8,554 nt of DNA from the NCBI GenBank assembly GCA_903831635.1, contig CAIKYN010000139.1:1-8554 (forward strand), given 5' to 3'. Positions within the stretch are counted from its first letter, which is position 1, and every line of letters begins with the position of its first letter. Origin of the DNA: an uncultured Spartobacteria bacterium. Lineage in GTDB: Bacteria > Verrucomicrobiota > Verrucomicrobiia > Chthoniobacterales > UBA6821. The translations under genes and the position numbers were made by a program. This document shows positions 6,569 through 8,554 of this stretch, piece after piece. The notes beneath the pieces are model-generated. The model saw only the letters and a program-made list of their open reading frames with translations, was not told the origin of the DNA and did not search any database.

Positions 6569-7912
6569 ATGGATACTTCCGCCACGCATTTCAACGAGGC
6601 CACCGTGAAGGAGGGGAGCGCGCCCCTGACCGGCAGGCATGGTCTGGGACAGGAGATCCCGGGCTTCCGGGGAGCCCGTCCGACAGTCCCCCTGGAGACT
6701 CTCTTCCGTGAGATCCAGGAAGCCGCCGACCTCCCTCTCCGGCAGGCACGCACCCTGCCCGCCGAGGCCTACACGAGCACGGAGTTCCTGGCTTGGGAAA
6801 CAGACCAGGTGCTTGGCAAGGGGTGGATCTGCCTCGCCCACGTCTCCCAGGTCCCGAAACCGGGTGATTTTCTGAATACCGAAGCCCTCGGCGAACTGCT
6901 GATCGTTGTTCACGGAAAGGATGGCGAGATCCGGGTCCTTTCGCGGGCCTGTCCTCACCGGGCGATGGACATCATGCCTCCGGGATTCGGTTATGACGGG
7001 CATGGAACGGCGGAGGTCAGGGATGGTCAGTCGGGATGCGGTCACACCCGCCTTTTTCTCTGCCCCTACCATCATTGGAGTTTCGAGTTGGACGGGTCGC
7101 TGAAGGGGTGTCCGGAAATGCATCAGGCGGAGGGATTTTGCCGTGACGAGGTCGGGTTGCGCCCTTTCCGGTGCGAAATCTGGCACGGTTTCATCTTCCT
7201 GAATCTTTCCGGCGATGCGGGACCCGTGGCTGCGCAGTACGCCGAACTCGGCAAGGACATCGAGGGTTGGGACTGCGCCTCAATGAAGGTTGTCATCGCC
7301 AAGGAATGGGACTGTCCGTTCAACTGGAAGGTCCTCGTCGAGAATTTCATGGAGGGCTACCACCACCTTGGTGCCCATTGCAAAACCTTGCAGACCTTCA
7401 TGCCGGCCAAGCATACCTGGACGGAGGCCGAGCGGGCCCATTCCATGCGTGTGAACCTTCCCTTCAAGGAAGGGGTTGCAGCCGATCCCTCCAGCGAGTT
7501 CGCCCAGGTTCCGGGCCTGGATCCCGATCAGGCGGGCCAGATGGCGGTCTATCTGGGAGAACCCAATTTCATGATGTTTACCGGGCCGGATCGTGCCTTC
7601 TGGTACCGCATTGATCCGATCACTCCCGAGCGGAGCCGCCTTCTGACGGTCTGTCTCCTGAACGACCAAGCTATCGCCGATCCCGATTACCGGGCAAAGC
7701 TGGCCGTCACCGAAAAGATGCTTGTCGATTTCCATCTCGAGGACATGGAGGTCTGCACCGCCGTCCAGCGGGGATTCTACGCCAAGGGATACCAGCGCGG
7801 GAGATTGAGTCATCTGGAAATGCCGATATGGCTCTTTCACCGCTATCTGGCGGCAAGGATGCGCGATACATGGCCGACGATCGACCGTCCTGCGGCGCCG
7901 TCCCAGCGATGA
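6569..7912 (+). CDS. Rieske non-heme iron oxygenase, alpha subunit
   Basis: Oxygenase of 447 residues. The [2Fe-2S] Rieske ligands are C128 and H130 (CPH) and C165 and H168 (CPYHHW). The mononuclear iron site has H265 and H270 in GYHHLGAH and D392 in HLEDMEVCTAVQ, the usual two-His-one-carboxylate triad. The residue expected to bridge the two centres, three before H265, is glutamate E262 rather than the usual aspartate; this is reported for carnitine monooxygenase CntA and similar quaternary-amine oxygenases. The spacing between the two Rieske motifs is 34 residues, against about 15-17 usually. No beta subunit, ferredoxin or reductase is visible, consistent with an alpha-only enzyme using a partner encoded elsewhere. 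The frame is open back to 6131, but that part lies inside the ligand gene upstream and is noise; ATG 6569 is the only ATG before the Rieske domain outside that gene. No Shine-Dalgarno is seen. Substrate unknown; hydroxylation or N-dealkylation are the likely chemistries. Confidence 0.93.
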   Translation: MDTSATHFNEATVKEGSAPLTGRHGLGQEIPGFRGARPTVPLETLFREIQEAADLPLRQARTLPAEAYTSTEFLAWETDQVLGKGWICLAHVSQVPKPGDFLNTEALGELLIVVHGKDGEIRVLSRACPHRAMDIMPPGFGYDGHGTAEVRDGQSGCGHTRLFLCPYHHWSFELDGSLKGCPEMHQAEGFCRDEVGLRPFRCEIWHGFIFLNLSGDAGPVAAQYAELGKDIEGWDCASMKVVIAKEWDCPFNWKVLVENFMEGYHHLGAHCKTLQTFMPAKHTWTEAERAHSMRVNLPFKEGVAADPSSEFAQVPGLDPDQAGQMAVYLGEPNFMMFTGPDRAFWYRIDPITPERSRLLTVCLLNDQAIADPDYRAKLAVTEKMLVDFHLEDMEVCTAVQRGFYAKGYQRGRLSHLEMPIWLFHRYLAARMRDTWPTIDRPAAPSQR

Positions 7913-8554
7913 TCTCTCCCGATTTCGTGACGATCCCCGGCGGGGAATTTCTCATGGGGGAGAACGACGGGGACAAGTTTGCCAACGACACCGAGCGGCC
8001 CCGCCGCCGCGTACGGATTCCGTCGTTCCGGTTGGCCCGCTTCCCGGTGACAGTCGGGGAGTTTCGGCGCTTCCGTCCGGGGCATGAGCCTGACTCCCCG
8101 GAAGACTGGCCCGCGACGATGATCTCCTGGGAGGATGCCCAGTCCTACTGCCTCTGGATGGGGAATGGGATTGGAACCGGGATCCGACTCCCCTCCGAGG
8201 CCGAGTGGGAATATGCCACCCGCGCCGGATCGACGACCCATTATCCCTGGGGCGGGACGATCTCCCCGGCCGACGCGAACTACTACTATGAGGAGAATGG
8301 CAAGAGGGTGGGATGCGGTCACCGCACTCCGGCAGGTGCTTTTCCCGCAAATGCTTTCGGCCTCCTGGACATGGTGGGGAATGTCTGCGAGTGGACCGCG
8401 GATGGCTGGCATCCGGGTCATGAAGGAGCACCGATCGACGGATCGGCCCGCCTGGATTCCCGATTTCGTGATTCCCGGGTGCTGCGGGGTGGTGCTTGGG
8501 ATTATCTTCCGCGTCTGCTGAGGGTTTCCTGGAGGGATCACCTTCATCCGCAGG
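7909..8554 (+). CDS. FGE-sulfatase (SUMF1-like) domain protein, non-canonical (3' partial)
   Basis: The first 215 residues are visible; the frame is still open at the window end. The start ATG overlaps the Rieske stop as ATGA. The C-type-lectin-like FGE-sulfatase fold is shown by FVTIPGGEFLMG (6-17), FPVTVGEFRRF (45-55), MISWEDAQSYC (71-81), RLPSEAEWEYATRAG (93-107), PWGG (113-116), LLDMVGNVCEW (152-162) and RVLRGGAW (190-197). Only the usual 'GFR' ending is missing, so little is lost. True formylglycine-generating enzyme has two active-site cysteines just after the RGG motif; here that stretch (198-215) has none, so it is unlikely to mature a sulfatase. No DinB or methyltransferase domain is attached, unlike EgtB. 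Other members of this fold act on iron-dependent C-S bond formation, pyoverdine maturation or ligand binding. Tight coupling to the Rieske gene suggests a role in the same pathway; the function is not known. Confidence 0.88.
   Translation, partial: MISPDFVTIPGGEFLMGENDGDKFANDTERPRRRVRIPSFRLARFPVTVGEFRRFRPGHEPDSPEDWPATMISWEDAQSYCLWMGNGIGTGIRLPSEAEWEYATRAGSTTHYPWGGTISPADANYYYEENGKRVGCGHRTPAGAFPANAFGLLDMVGNVCEWTADGWHPGHEGAPIDGSARLDSRFRDSRVLRGGAWDYLPRLLRVSWRDHLHPQ

Noticed and set aside
7909..8554. Sulfatase-maturing formylglycine-generating enzyme
   Set aside because: The two active-site cysteines expected after R-G-G are absent and no sulfatase gene is visible.

Overview
The window looks like part of one bacterial operon. 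Eight genes all lie on the + strand. The largest gap between them is 34 bases and three junctions are ATGA stop/start overlaps. Both ends are cut: the first gene lacks its start and the last lacks its end. No promoter, terminator, RNA gene, repeat, CRISPR array or mobile element was recognised, and no stretch over 300 bases is without a gene. The organism cannot be named. A binding-protein-dependent ABC importer and moderately GC-rich coding DNA fit a Gram-negative heterotroph; Verrucomicrobiota or Proteobacteria are guesses only.

Layout. Bases 1-2703 encode an importer of the nitrate/sulfonate/taurine (SsuABC/TauABC-like) class: the C-terminal part of a periplasmic binding protein, a permease with an unusually long loop after its first membrane helix, and an ATPase with every catalytic motif. 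Bases 2731-5176 encode a classical SDR dehydrogenase, a NodB-fold (CE4) hydrolase of the HpPgdA/PuuE-like branch, and a creatininase-family metal amidohydrolase; the last two are each joined to the preceding gene by an ATGA overlap and each has a strong Shine-Dalgarno sequence. Bases 5184-6548 encode a glutamine-synthetase-fold ligase closest, from remembered sequences, to gamma-glutamylmethylamide synthetase (GlnT/GMAS). Bases 6569-7912 encode a Rieske non-heme iron oxygenase alpha subunit with a glutamate where most relatives have the bridging aspartate, and with an expanded Rieske loop. From 7909 to the window end lies an FGE-sulfatase (SUMF1-like) domain protein without the catalytic cysteines of formylglycine-generating enzyme.

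Working together. The set reads as uptake and breakdown of a small nitrogenous compound. The importer would bring it in, the two hydrolases could open cyclic amide or imide bonds, the GS-like enzyme could attach glutamate to an amine, the Rieske enzyme could oxidise or cleave a C-N bond, and the SDR could oxidise an alcohol or reduce a carbonyl. The substrate, the order of steps and the pathway itself are inference. No Rieske reductase or ferredoxin and no regulator is visible. GC content rises from about 50% in sampled permease lines to about 70% in sampled ligase lines, so the transporter and enzyme blocks may have different histories.
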